A stretch of 64,000 nt of DNA, taken from NCBI GenBank assembly GCA_031216445.1, contig CM062197.1:416001-480000 (forward strand). Reading direction: 5' to 3'. The translations under genes and the position numbers were made by a program. The notes below the pieces were generated by a model. The model made no database searches, was not told where the DNA came from, and saw nothing but the letters and a program-made list of their open reading frames with translations. Source of the DNA: Lateolabrax maculatus. Its lineage: Eukaryota > Chordata > Actinopteri > Acropomatiformes > Lateolabracidae. Below, in pieces: positions 11,235-21,875 of the stretch (position 1 is its first letter; each line of letters begins with the position of its first letter).

Positions 11235-12010
11235 TATCGGACTGCAGCTGATGATTATTTTCATTCTGGATCCATCTGCTGATTATTTTCTCCATTGATC
11301 CATTGATCGTTTGCTTTGTAACAATAGTGAAAATAGTGAGAAATGGCGTCACGATGAGCCAGAGCCCAAAGTGACACCTTCACAATGCTTGTTGTGTCCA
11401 ACCAACAGTCCAAAGCTCAACATTATTAAAACACATTCACATGATTCAAATCATTCAAAGGAAAAGCAGCAAATCTTCACATCTGAGAAGCTGCAGCCAG
11501 GAAATGATTTTACAGGAAAAATGAGTCCAACCATCATCACAAGAGTTCAGCTTCATGTTCTGTCAGTCCACTCACTGATTAATGACTGATGCTGTCAGCT
11601 GGACAAACTGTTGGAGTTTCATTTAGAACCAAACTTCAGATTTTATAAACTCTTCATGTGTAAAAATCTGAATCTGTAAAGGAACTAAAGCTGTCAGATA
11701 AATGTGGTGGAGTAAAAAGTAGAATATTCACTCTGGGATGAGGAGGAGGAGGAGGAGGAGGAAGTAAAGTACAAAAACCTGGACTATGTGCAGTAGTTGA
11801 TTCTGTGGATTATTGGATGATTTCCCTCCGACAGTCTTCACAGATAGTGTATTTTATAAACAGGTTTTTGTATTTGTGTCCACTGGTTCCTCTGTTGAAA
11901 GGTGACACCTGCTGTGTGACACGGCCCTGCCCGGCGGGGCGGGGTCAGGTGTCCCTTTGTTTCCCTCCTCCATGGCTCCGCTGTGAAGTCACAGACTCAC
12001 CTGTCGATGC
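11235..12010 (+). repeat. right arm of the large inverted repeat; overlaps presumed nipal4 promoter
   Basis: The match to 1,518-2,302 in reverse orientation runs from tatcggactgcagctg to ctgtcgatgc. Identity stops abruptly at both ends. The final 110 bp are GC-rich (cctgcccggcggggcggggt) and lie 137 bp before the nipal4 ATG, so this arm probably contains part of the nipal4 promoter. The arm also contains a reversed copy of the TTTATCTGACAGC dispersed repeat. Confidence 0.93.
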
Positions 12011-12037
12011 GTCGTGTCGATGTGCGCAGGTGATTCA

Positions 12038-12135
12038 CGGGCTCAGCGGACAGGTGAACCGGGAGCAGCTGGGGCCCGGGTTGTTGACGGGCTCAGCGGA
12101 CAGGTGAACCGGGAGCAGCTGGGGCCCGGGTTGTT
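12038..12135 (+). repeat. 50-bp tandem duplication just upstream of nipal4 ATG
   Basis: Two copies of the unit starting acgggctcagcggacaggtg and ending gcccgggttgtt lie next to each other, identical by eye and offset by 50 bp. Each holds a CAGGTG E-box. The second copy ends 12 bp before the start codon, so the duplication is in the 5' UTR or core promoter. Confidence 0.93.
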
Positions 12136-12147
12136 CTGAGAAGCACG

Positions 12148-12187
12148 ATGCGGGATGTTCACCTGGACAACGAGACGTGCAGGAACG
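12148..12187 (+). CDS. nipal4: nipal4 exon 1
   Basis: Encodes MRDVHLDNETCRN and ends AACG/GTAAGG in phase 1. This is the only ATG whose frame joins exon 2 correctly; the DNETC sequon resembles the N terminus of NIPAL4. Its small size kept it out of simple ORF scans. Confidence 0.75.
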
Positions 12188-14414
12188 GTAAGGGGTTCGG
12201 GGTTCGGGTCTCGGGTCCTGCTGTTCGAGCTCCTTCTAGTTTATTCTTCCTCTTGTTCTGGGGCTCCACTGCGTTTATCTCAGAACCTGCAGCTACACTG
12301 ACGATGCTGCTTTAGAGTACCACACTACAATATTATAACATATAGATAGATAGATAGATAGAGCACCTACAGAGGAGGACTTTTACTTTGATAATCCATC
12401 AGGCTACTTGTGTACTTAGACTGGATTAAAGTTTTGGATGCAGGACTTTCACTCTGTGCATATTTTCATACTTTTTAGAGGTGAACTAACAATTTTCATT
12501 ATCAAGTAATTTGAGGATTTCCTTGATTAATAGATTCATTGTTTGATCCATAAAATGCCAGAAAAAGGAAGAAAACTGCCCATAACATGCCCATTATTAA
12601 TTGAATGACATTTTTTTCCAGATTCTATTTAGACTTCCCATTATACAGTAAATACAATCATATACAAGATCTACATCAGCTGACATCCCCCGTCAACAAA
12701 GCAAAGACAGGTTCTAAACATGAACACACATTTAGTCCATTTACATTAATAAAACAACCATGTATCTTTATATCTGCTCAACTTCAATCAAATACGTGAA
12801 TATAAATGAAATATAAATATAAAGAAACATAAATATCCAACCACCAAAAAACAGAAAATATTCACAGCTGAGATGCTGGAATCGTTTTGGCAGTTTTGCC
12901 GTCTAATCGATCCATCAAACAAACGTCTTTAAACCAGAGGAAAAGGATGTTCCTGCAGTCTCCCAGTGATCAGTGAGGGTTCACTGCAGACAGAAGCTGC
13001 TGTCTGCTGGTTCTCTCTGTGATGGACACACCTGACTACAGGGACACTGATACAGGAGGAAGAAAACACCTTGAGCCCACAGCTGACTCACTGAATCCAT
13101 GGCAACATTATACTTCCTGTTTACAGCCCTCAAGGCATTGTGGGAACTGTAGTTCCAAACCTTAGAGCATGATTATCCCCCAGACACAAGTAAGACAAAG
13201 AATGAAAGTTGTTGTGGGGCCACAGTTGGAGACAGATCAGCTCATGAAGATGTGCTAGTCAACATATTAATGAAGTTAAACTAATGGAGTTAAACACCCA
13301 GTGTTTAACGTCACTGAGGTTCCAGAAATAAAAATAATGCTTTATTTTTTATTGGAAAGAACAATGATTTGGTGCTAATGATGGGAAAAGAAATGTTATA
13401 TAAAAATAAATATTCATCCATGATTCATTTGTTATGAGAAACTTTATCCTCCACGATTGTTCAGTTGATGCTTTCTGCATGAACACGTGACTGAACTGAA
13501 TCTGACCTGTTAATTACAACCAAATGACTTCAGGAAACTTCAGCAAATTATTAGTAAATGGTCAGAAATTAAGGAGCCATAAATAAAACATAGTTTTATA
13601 ATGAAACTCCTCTTCCTTGTATATCTTGTGAGGGTCATGTGACCTCTGACTTTCACCTTCCTCTATCGATATTAAAGTGTTTGTTACATCTGACACGGAA
13701 ACAGTGTTTTTTGTTTCTGAGTCATGTGAACTGCAGCACAGTCACTGTTACTCTGTTATAACCGCCTGTGTGTACTGAGGCCTCACTGTTGACAGGGTAA
13801 ATATTAAATCTCCTCTCCTCATGTTACTCTAATCTGCACAGTGGACAAACCAGTCTTACACAACCTTGCACTGCTCACACAAAAACCCCAGTCAGAAAAC
13901 ACCTGATTTTAAATGCTGAAGCTTTCAGCCTCTCGTGACTCTGTATTCTGTATCTCTCTATTTATTGGTGTTATTTGTCTGCCATGGTTGTAGTTCTGTG
14001 GAACAAGCATCAGATCCTTTACTTCAGTAAAAGCACCAATAGCAGTACTAGTAGTACTGGTACTAGGCCAGCATGCTCCATGTTAAATACACAAGACAAC
14101 AAATATTTCAGGACTTCTGCCTCTTGCTGCTACAAAGACATTTTGGCCATTAAAACGTATGATGTTTCCAGCCCTCACTGTCATATATGTGTATCCATGT
14201 AGTTTCTGGGACTCTGTTTCGGAGGTTTAAACAGTCCCAGAATATGAAAGCTGACTCTGGTGGTCTGCATGTGTCTCTGCAGGGTCTGTGGTCCGGCTGT
14301 GGTGCGGCTCTCAGTCGGCCGTGTGTTTGGTGTCCAGAGATGAACCGCTGTTCAACACACACCTGGACAACAGCACTCACACAACAGGTACACTCACACT
14401 CTCTCGCACACACA

Positions 14415-14446
<32 letters not shown>

Positions 14447-14998
14447 CCCACACACACTCACGCTCTCTCACACTCAAACACACACGTCGGGTTATAAAAC
14501 CTGTTTCACCTTTATAGACAGTAGGTAGTGTCAGAGAGCGTGCAGTCATATGAGGCGCCAAAACGGACAAAAGCCGACTGAAAACGAAGGAAACGAATGC
14601 ACGTGAGCGATTGTTTGGTTGTTTGGGTGCGAGAGAGGATGAGGGGGTGCACTTCTATCAGGCTGATTACAGATTAAAGGTATAAAAAGGAAAAAGTAAA
14701 GATAAAAACAGGAACCAGCTACAAAATGTTAATGTATCAGTTCTAAAAGGACCATGCGATATGTTTTAGAGCACAGCACTCTGAAAGGGTTCATAAAGTA
14801 GTTCAACATGCAGATAACTAACCTAACACGTGTTTGTTTTGTCCAAAAGCTAAAGATGTTCAACTCACCATCATATAAGACTGAAAGAAACATTTGGAAA
14901 CAATTTGGAAATTTTTATTATTTTAAGCAAAAGTGCAAGAAATGTCTTGCTGTCTAATCTCCTGTTGATCAGTTAATGGAATAATATATTCAGCTCTA

Positions 14999-15069
<71 letters not shown>

Positions 15070-17543
15070 GTAGTTGTACACGTATATCAGCTGGAGCTGA
15101 TTCAGTTTGTAAAACCCTCACAGGTTCTTAACAGTTCAGGTTGAAACTAAAGGTTTCGACCCACAACAACTGACTGGACCTTTAGAAATCATTAAAAACA
15201 GTCATGCTGCTACAAACAGAACAAAGTGTGACGAGAGACCAGAGGAAAGACTTTCCAAACTTCCTCAGTTGGGCAGAACAACAGCCACACAATGTGTTAT
15301 TGTTTCGTACTTTTAAATGAATAATGAGGTTAAAGTTGCTGCAACCTTTTCATTCATCTTTCCCCATTTCAACAAAGGAATCAGAGCAGTTCATGTGAAT
15401 GAAGGTTGATATTTGATATGTGTGTCAGATCCTCTGCATGTAGTGTAATAGTGTGGACGTCCTGCTTCTATGGAGGGAATATGGAATAATATAGAAAAGG
15501 ATATGAATATGGAAAAGATCAGAGCATGTTTCAAGGCTTCAGGATAACCAACAGGACAGCAGCGAATACAGAAGGCTGGCTACAGCAAAGAGGGAACGAC
15601 GTGTCAACAGTCGCTGAGTGGGAGTCATTGTGTTCATTATATCAGGAGGGCACATCGTGTGTAACATGAAGTTCAGCAGAGCAAACCGGCTGATTCATCA
15701 CATACTCTTCAAAATCTTTCAATGCAATTTCATTATAATAATTCATAATTATAATTCCTTATTCTGTCTTCAAATCAAAAATGTATTATCATTATAAAAG
15801 TGTTTTAAATTTGACTTCAGTCAGTGCACATAACTTCAACTGTAACATAACTTTTACTGCAGTGAAACTGTGAAAATACTCCACTACAAGCAAAAGTCCT
15901 GCTTTCAAAACCCACTTATGTAAAAGTATTTAAGTATAATCAGCTTCATGTAGTTAAAGCATGGATCATAAAGACCTGGATACAGCGTTGGAGACCGGGC
16001 CTCGTTCATTTGAAGTTGCTCAGTGGCGCATGAAGCAAACATCCGGGTAGTCAGGATGCGGAAGTTTCAGATTTTCCCGCTCTGTTGGGCCCATAGAGCA
16101 TGCGCACTAGCGTTTCCGTAAGCCCCGCCCCCCAGCGGCTCACATGACCGGCAGTCTAAAGAACTTCTGGATCCAGCTGTTAGTGAACTTTACAACTTTT
16201 AGGACTTAATGATTTAAATAAGGGCTGTTAAAGTGTTAGAACTGGGAAGTTGATGTACCTCAAAAAAAAAAAAATCCACTGAGTTACAGACATCTCTTTC
16301 TCAATGTGAGTCAATGGAAAAAAGTCTTCTTGGGCCCAGTGGCGTCACGTGACGGACCCGGAAGTTGTGATTCCACCGTTTGGCTGTTATGTCAAATTGG
16401 CTTCAAAGTGTGGCGCACTTCCTGGCGGCTTGAGTTAAAGTCCTCCTGCTGCAGTAAAGAGTTCCTGTCAGTGTTTTATTATCTCTGATGTTTCTGGATT
16501 AATATTCCTGCTGCATTCATGTGTCTGTTGCATTTTACTGCTGTAGATGTTTCAGGTTGAGCTCATTTAACTCATTTATATCCTGTTGGGTAGTTTAATC
16601 TGCAGCAATGCATCATGGTCTTTAAGATCATCAGGTGTTTGTAGCGTTGCCATCCTGTGAGAACCTCGTATCTCTAAAAAGTCGACAGAAAAACAGCCTG
16701 TTTCCAGTTCTGTGACGATGCTTTTTCCAGCTGATCCCAGAGGGTTTGAAACAGTTTATTGAGCTTAAAGCTGCAGTAAGGTTCGATATCAGGACGACTG
16801 CAGTCAGAGTGCACACAGGTAGGCGGGTACGTAGGTTGTCCAGTCATTTCGTCCAGGCCAAATGAAAAGAGAATTTTTGTAAAGAGAATTTCAACAAATA
16901 ACACAAAGTGCTTCTCAGATAACTTGCTCACCTGGCCCATAAATGAACACAAATACTGAACATGTGATTGGTTAATGTTGTTATCATGAGTTCAGTAAAT
17001 TCTTCAAACACAGTTGTTAAACACACACCCTGATGAGCACACACTCAGTGACTGAATGTTGGTCTCCAGGTGTGCGGTCAACCTACAACCAGTGGCTGGG
17101 CCTGACTCTGGCCCTGCTGTCCGCCGTCCTGATTGGTGGGAGCGTCATTCTGAAGAAGAAAGCTCTCCTCCGATTGGCCAACAGCGGTCTCACCAGAGCA
17201 GGTGAGCCGAGCTGGAAGTCTGAATGTTGCTGATTTGATTTGAGCATTTTCACTTGGTGTCTGTAGTTACACATTGACACTCTGTGATGTTTGTATTTGT
17301 ATGATGCAAAATCTGCTTTTTTCTTCAGATCTGAACAATTTAGTCTCATTTGTTTAGTTGTCACTATCACTTATCATGTCATTTCCCTAATTTCAGCAAC
17401 AGGGATTCAACAGCTGTTTCATCTGACTGTAAATATGTTTGACAAAAGAATGAGACCAACTGTTCACTGTGAGACTGTTTTTCTGCAGGAAGGTTCTTGT
17501 TTATTTAAGACTTTATTATCCTGAAATAATGATTTAGATATCA

Positions 17544-17579
<36 letters not shown>

Positions 17580-20500
17580 GTGATGGAGGTCATGGCTACC
17601 TGAAGGACTGGCTGTGGTGGGGGGGCCTGTTAACCAGTAAGACTTTTATTTCTATCTGAATTTTGAATCCACAGCTGTGCCAGTCTGACTGAATATAATC
17701 ACAGGGAGAATCAGACATTTCTGGCTTTGCTACTCATGTGAGAAGATGGATATCAGCTTCATCTCTGTCTGTCTTTCTTTAGTTGTGAGCAGCTACTTAA
17801 TGTTAGTTTGGTTTTCTTTGTTTTTTCAGCAGACATGGAAATCAACAGTGTTACAGCAGGTGAAATCACCCTGTCATTATTATGTAAAGCCTATTTGTAC
17901 TCGAACAACGGTCCCCATGTAGAGCAGTCAGTCGGTATCAAAGTAGACAACAAGAATACGGTTGAATTGCTGTAGAATATGTTCAAACACATCCCGAACC
18001 TCCTTTTTCACAAGCCACATGTCGTCCCTACATTCTGACACTAAATAATTTTTTCAGAGACAAATCAGGAGAAAATTAACTTAGTATGAGGCCGGTTTCT
18101 GTTCTCAGCAACATCTGGCTGCTGGTCGGTCTGGTTTCACCGCAGCACTGCCGACGTCGCTTTCCAAACAGAAATGTAAAAGGGACTTACACATGAAACC
18201 ATGACTTAGAGGTTAAAACTTGTGTTTCTGTGTTTGATAAATCATCCGCACGGCGTTCACAACACTTCCAAATGAGGTGGGGGGCAGGCCCCGCCCACTT
18301 AGGAGACAGGAAGTGATCAGCGTTTCATATCATTGGCGCAGTGTGTAGTGTGTATCTTCAGTTATAGAGCATCTCTGCATGTAGTTCGGCAGCGTTATCA
18401 ATGCTTCCAGCTGCCGGCTCTTAGTGTGGCGTGTTAGCTGACAGATCTCATCTGAGTACAATTTAAATGCATTTTAAAGAATTTTCCTGTTTTAAAATGC
18501 TTTGGCATAAATGTGTATTCCTGTCTTGAGGCTAGCAGTTTCCTCCTGCTTCTAGTCTTTGTGCTAAGCTAGGCTAAAGCCATGCTGGACCTGTGAAACT
18601 GAGATCTGTCCTCTCATTTGACTCCAGAGAAGACAGACAGCTGTTGGATGTAGAAGATGTGTTTGTGGTGGACCCGGTTTAACCGGTGCTCTGTCTCCAC
18701 AGTGGGAGCAGGAGAGGTGTGTAACTTTGCCGCCTACATGTTTGCTCCGGCCACGCTGGTGACTCCGCTGGGCGCTCTGAGTGTCCTCATCAGGTAGCCG
18801 TAGTTCTCAAAGTCCACTTTGACGACACAAACGTGTTGGAGAAGCAGACAGATGATTGTCTGATGACTCACTGTGAGTTTGTGTTTCAGTGCTGTTCTGT
18901 CCTCCCACCTGTTGGGGGAGGTGCTGAACGTGGTGGGGAAGCTCGGCTGTCTGCTGTGCGTGCTGGGAAGCATCTTGTTGGTTATCCACGCCCCACAGGA
19001 ACAGGAAGTGACATCACTACAGGACATGACCAACAAGCTGCTGGAGCCGGGTGAGAGGGGGTCAATACAGTCAGTGTGTGTACATGCAGTTCACCTGGTT
19101 TCTGACAGCTTCCTGCGGTGTCCTGATGTCTCACTGTACCTTGAGACTGGAGATAAACTCATACAAAGTGTCTGTTAAATGTTGCTGCCCGTCGTTCCCA
19201 ACAACATTATTATGGACGTCTTTACTGAATCATGACTTCCACTGAAGATACCTCAAGAATACTTTCAATACCGCGAAGGTAAACACCATTTTCTACAAAA
19301 CCCCTTTTCAATTAGAGCCTGCGTCTTCAAATGTTAAACATCTTCCAAACACAAGCAGCCGTACAAGAACCTGTAAATAGGAAAAATCTAAATAAAATTC
19401 ATTCTGAAGTTTTTAAAGTCTCTGAAGCTCATTTTTTACATGTCTGAACATGTCGACCTTTCTGTTTACACCGTCCTCACACGCCTCTCCACTGGCAGGG
19501 GAGCCAGGCTAGCAGTTTCCCTCTGTTTCCAGTCTTTATGCTAAGCTAAGCGGACCGGCTGCTGGTTATACTGTACAGACATGAGAGTGGTGTCAATCTT
19601 AACATCTAACTGCTCTAACTCCAAAATATGGAAGTAGGAGGTAGTAATAGAAACCAGGTCAACACATTCAAACTGTACAGCAGCTGAAATGTGACTCAAA
19701 CTCCTGTACTTGTATATATTAATGCTGTGGGTTCATTGAGGAGGGACGTACATTCCTATTTTTCGGTGTATTTTGTGTGTTTTCAGTAATGACGGCTGTG
19801 TGAATGTGTGTTAGGTTTCCTGGCGTACATGTCGGCGGTGTTGGTGCTGTGTGCGGTGCTCATGCTGTACTTCTCTCCTCGAGTCGGTCACTCCAACATC
19901 CTCGTCTACATCAGCATCTGCTCGCTGCTCGGAGCCTTCACCGTCTCCTCTGTGAAGGGCCTCGCCATCGCCATCAACACCGGTGAGAGGCAACATATTG
20001 CAGAATAGAGAATACAGGTTTTATGTGCTGACGAAGAACAGGTGGAATTACAGACAAACAGAAACTGATGCTTCTGCCACCAACTCTTCAGTTCTTCCAG
20101 GATGAACAAAAGCAAAGAATAAAAACGGTGGAAACAGACAAAGAAACAACACATTAGGCCCCATGCAGGAACATTTCTGTATTTCTCGTACTTTTGTCCG
20201 TGAGGATACAGCTAACAATGACAAGTTTTCAGACCTTTTTTTAAACTGTCCATCTGACATGTTCGTCCGCCTTTAACACTCATTTTACTCTGTGTTTTCT
20301 CTGTCTAGTGTTTTATGATATTTCTGTGCTTGCAAGTCCTCTCACCTGGATCCTGCTGCTCACTCTCATCGTCTCCATAGTAGCACAGGTACGTTTAAAG
20401 TGTCCCCTCCTTATAGCAAGTGTGTGTCTGAATGACATTCTGACATCAGCCAGCAGCACTGAGCTGTGTGAGACGGAGCTGTACTCAAACACTAGACTAG

Positions 20501-21875
20501 ACATCACAGGTAGAATCAGAGCAGACACAAGTGTTTTTCTACCATAAAAGTGAAGGCCAGAGTTTTCAAAGAGCTCCAGCCGTTAGAGCAGCGCGTTCTC
20601 AGCTGTCCGTGTGTGGCTGCCTGCAGGTGAACTACCTGAACAAGTCTCTGGACACCTTCAACACCCTGCTGGTCTACCCCATCTACTACGTCCTCTTCAC
20701 CTCCGTGGTTCTGTCCACCTCCATCATCCTCTTCCAGGAGTGGAGGAGCATGGCGGCCGTGGACGTGGTCACGACACTGGGAGCCTTCCTCGTCATCGTG
20801 GTGGGCGTGGCCATGCTCCACCTCTTCAGAGAGCTGCAGGTTGGTGCTCCCTCTCCGCCACATTTCTGTGCTTTTGTGGCTACTCTTTAGATCCAGACTG
20901 TTGACGTTTGTGACCAAAAGGTCAAAATTCATACTTCAGTTCAGGACGTTTGAAATGAAAGCTGCTCTGTCCTGGAGCTCAGTTACTCACCAAAACTTGT
21001 CAGATGCATTTCCGTCATCAGACATTTGCAAAGCAATTTTTGGACATTTAGAAACTTTTTTGCATTGTTTACACCCATGTGTGCTTCTTCCCTGGCTTTG
21101 TTGGTTCACTGCTGCATATCCACCTGTGGATCAGTGTCGAACCACTGGCTGAACTGTGGAAAAGCTCAGTACAGCTTCACAGAGCTGCAGCACAGCGGCA
21201 GACTCTTAGTCGGTTAAATCCCTTACCACCTGTATGGAAAAAAACAATATTAAGCATGTTAAAATACTAAATGTGAGCATGTTAGTGTGCTAAGTTTAGA
21301 GTTAAACTCAAGCAGCCCTGAGAAACTGTGATCAGACTTTATATATCATAGCATTTCTGCTACGGCTGGGCATTCATTTGGTATCAGCATATATTTTCTC
21401 TCCATATAACTGTCATGTCACACAAAGGTTCAACGTCCAGTTAAAGCTGGTACAGCAGCACATTAATGCCCCAGATTTTTAAAATGACATGTTCAACCAT
21501 CACATATGGCAGAATCATTTGGGGTCCACAGACTTTTGGCCATGTATCACAGCCAACATAGAAAGAAACAGGAAACGGGTATTGGTGACACGTAGATGTG
21601 ATACTATAAGATGTGACGATACGAATAAAACGGGACCTAATGTCTTGCAGGTGACGATGAAGCAGCTGACCAATCAGCTGTCTCAGCCGCAGGAGAGGGA
21701 GGGGCTTGCAGAGGAGGTTTCGGCCAATGGACAAGCAGTAGGAGGAGGTGGAGGAGGAGGAGGAGGAGGAAGGAGGAATAAAAAAGAGGATAAATACGGA
21801 CTGATGGACAACATGGTGATAGAGAGTCTTCCTCCTATGAGAGAGGAGGGACCGAGAGTCTTCATCATCAGCTGA
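12148..21875 (+). CDS. nipal4: NIPA-like magnesium transporter, NIPAL4 (ichthyin) type, ten exons
   Basis: Predicted multi-pass membrane transporter of the NIPA family, members of which carry Mg2+. Human NIPAL4 is mutated in congenital ichthyosis. Exons: 12,148-12,187; 14,283-14,387; 17,070-17,201; 17,580-17,636; 18,703-18,793; 18,890-19,050; 19,815-19,982; 20,309-20,388; 20,627-20,839; 21,651-21,875. All splice phases agree, giving 423 residues. An N-terminal extension with Cys and N-glycosylation sequons (DNETC, NGS, DNST) precedes LIGGSVILKKKALL. Family blocks follow: GYLKDWLWWGGLL, MGAGEVCNFAAYMFAP, ATLVTPLGALSVLIS, VIHAPQEQEVTSL, NILVYISICSLLGAF, VKGLAIAI, QVNYLNKSLDTFNT and VYPIYYVLFTS. 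The extension and the tail (LMDNMVIES...RVFIIS) fit NIPAL4 better than NIPA1/2. NIPAL1 is the main alternative. Linkage with gria1 also supports nipal4, as the two are together on human 5q33. Confidence 0.88.
12188..14282 (+). other. nipal4 intron 1
   Basis: 2.1 kb with consensus ends. It contains a short (GATA)n run near 12,346-12,361 and otherwise A/T-rich sequence with no recognisable exon. Confidence 0.6.
14283..14387 (+). CDS. nipal4: nipal4 exon 2
   Basis: Encodes the extracellular-type N-terminal segment GSVVRLWCGSQSAVCLVSRD and onward to DNSTHTT. The two cysteines and spacing resemble the LLHLYCSSQ...LCQI region of NIPAL4. A CA microsatellite starts right after the donor. Confidence 0.85.
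14388..17069 (+). other. nipal4 intron 2 with (CA)n and (AT)n
   Basis: Holds (CA)n at about 14,421-14,452, the long (AT)n at 15,002-15,067, an AGTAAAAGTAC-type repeat at about 15,850-15,960 and a GC-richer block at about 16,000-16,400 (cggaagtttcag, gcgcactagcg, gtggcgtcacgtgacgg). That block looks like old repeat DNA. No exon seen. Confidence 0.6.
15002..15067. repeat. (AT)n microsatellite
   Basis: About 33 uninterrupted AT dinucleotides inside nipal4 intron 2. A perfect AT tract of this length is self-complementary and likely to vary in length. Confidence 0.98.
17070..17201 (+). CDS. nipal4: nipal4 exon 3 (first membrane segment)
   Basis: Encodes GVRSTYNQWLGLTLALLSAV then LIGGSVILKKKALLRLANSG and LTRAG. 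This is the most conserved NIPA opening, corresponding to FIGGSFILKKKGLLRLA in relatives. Ends AGAGCAG/GTGAGC. Confidence 0.95.
17546..17577 (+). repeat. (GT)n immediately before nipal4 exon 4
   Basis: About 16 GT units occupy the place of the polypyrimidine tract and run into the acceptor tag, whose exon begins at 17,580. Confidence 0.95.
17580..17636 (+). CDS. nipal4: nipal4 exon 4
   Basis: A 57-bp exon encoding GDGGHGYLKDWLWWGGLLT. It ends acca/gtaaga in phase 1, and its last A joins TG of exon 5 to make Met of MGAGEV. Matches the GQGGHAYLKEWLWWAG block of the family. Confidence 0.92.
18703..18793 (+). CDS. nipal4: nipal4 exon 5
   Basis: Encodes GAGEVCNFAAYMFAPATLVT and PLGALSVLI, a strongly conserved NIPA membrane region. 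Acceptor ctccacag, donor atcag/gtagcc (phase 2). Confidence 0.95.
18890..19050 (+). CDS. nipal4: nipal4 exon 6
   Basis: Encodes AVLSSHLLGEVLNVVGKLGC then LLCVLGSILLVIHAPQEQEV and TSLQDMTNKLLEP. VIHAP is a NIPA signature. Begins after tgtttcag, one base completing Ser from exon 5. Confidence 0.95.
19051..19814 (+). other. nipal4 intron 6 with a GCTAAGCTAAGC repeat
   Basis: Around 19,495-19,640 is a copy of the dispersed element with gagccaggctagcagtttcc, tttatgctaagctaagcgga and gacatgagagtggtgtcaat. No exon seen. Confidence 0.65.
19815..19982 (+). CDS. nipal4: nipal4 exon 7
   Basis: Encodes GFLAYMSAVLVLCAVLMLYF, then SPRVGHSNILVYISICSLLG and AFTVSSVKGLAIAINT. Two membrane segments around the NILVYISICS block. 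Ends ACACCG/GTGAGA. Confidence 0.95.
20309..20388 (+). CDS. nipal4: nipal4 exon 8
   Basis: Encodes VFYDISVLASPLTWILLLTL then IVSIVAQ. It aligns with the PLTWILLL...STQ membrane segment of the family. Donor cacag/gtacgt in phase 0. Confidence 0.9.
20627..20839 (+). CDS. nipal4: nipal4 exon 9
   Basis: Encodes VNYLNKSLDTFNTLLVYPIY, YVLFTSVVLSTSIILFQEW and onward to GVAMLHLFRELQ: the last two or three membrane segments. Acceptor tgcctgcag, donor ctgcag/gttggt. Confidence 0.95.
21651..21875 (+). CDS. nipal4: nipal4 exon 10 (cytoplasmic tail and stop)
   Basis: Begins VTMKQLTNQLSQPQEREGLA. A poly-glycine run of about ten residues, encoded by a GGA/GGT triplet tract at about 21,741-21,772, is followed by basic RRNKKED and the conserved-looking end LMDNMVIES...RVFIIS-TGA. 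The poly-Gly is probably length-variable. Confidence 0.9.
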   Translation: MTMKQLTNQLSQPQEREGLAEEVSANGQAVGGGGGGGGGGRRNKKEDKYGLMDNMVIESLPPMREEGPRVFIIS

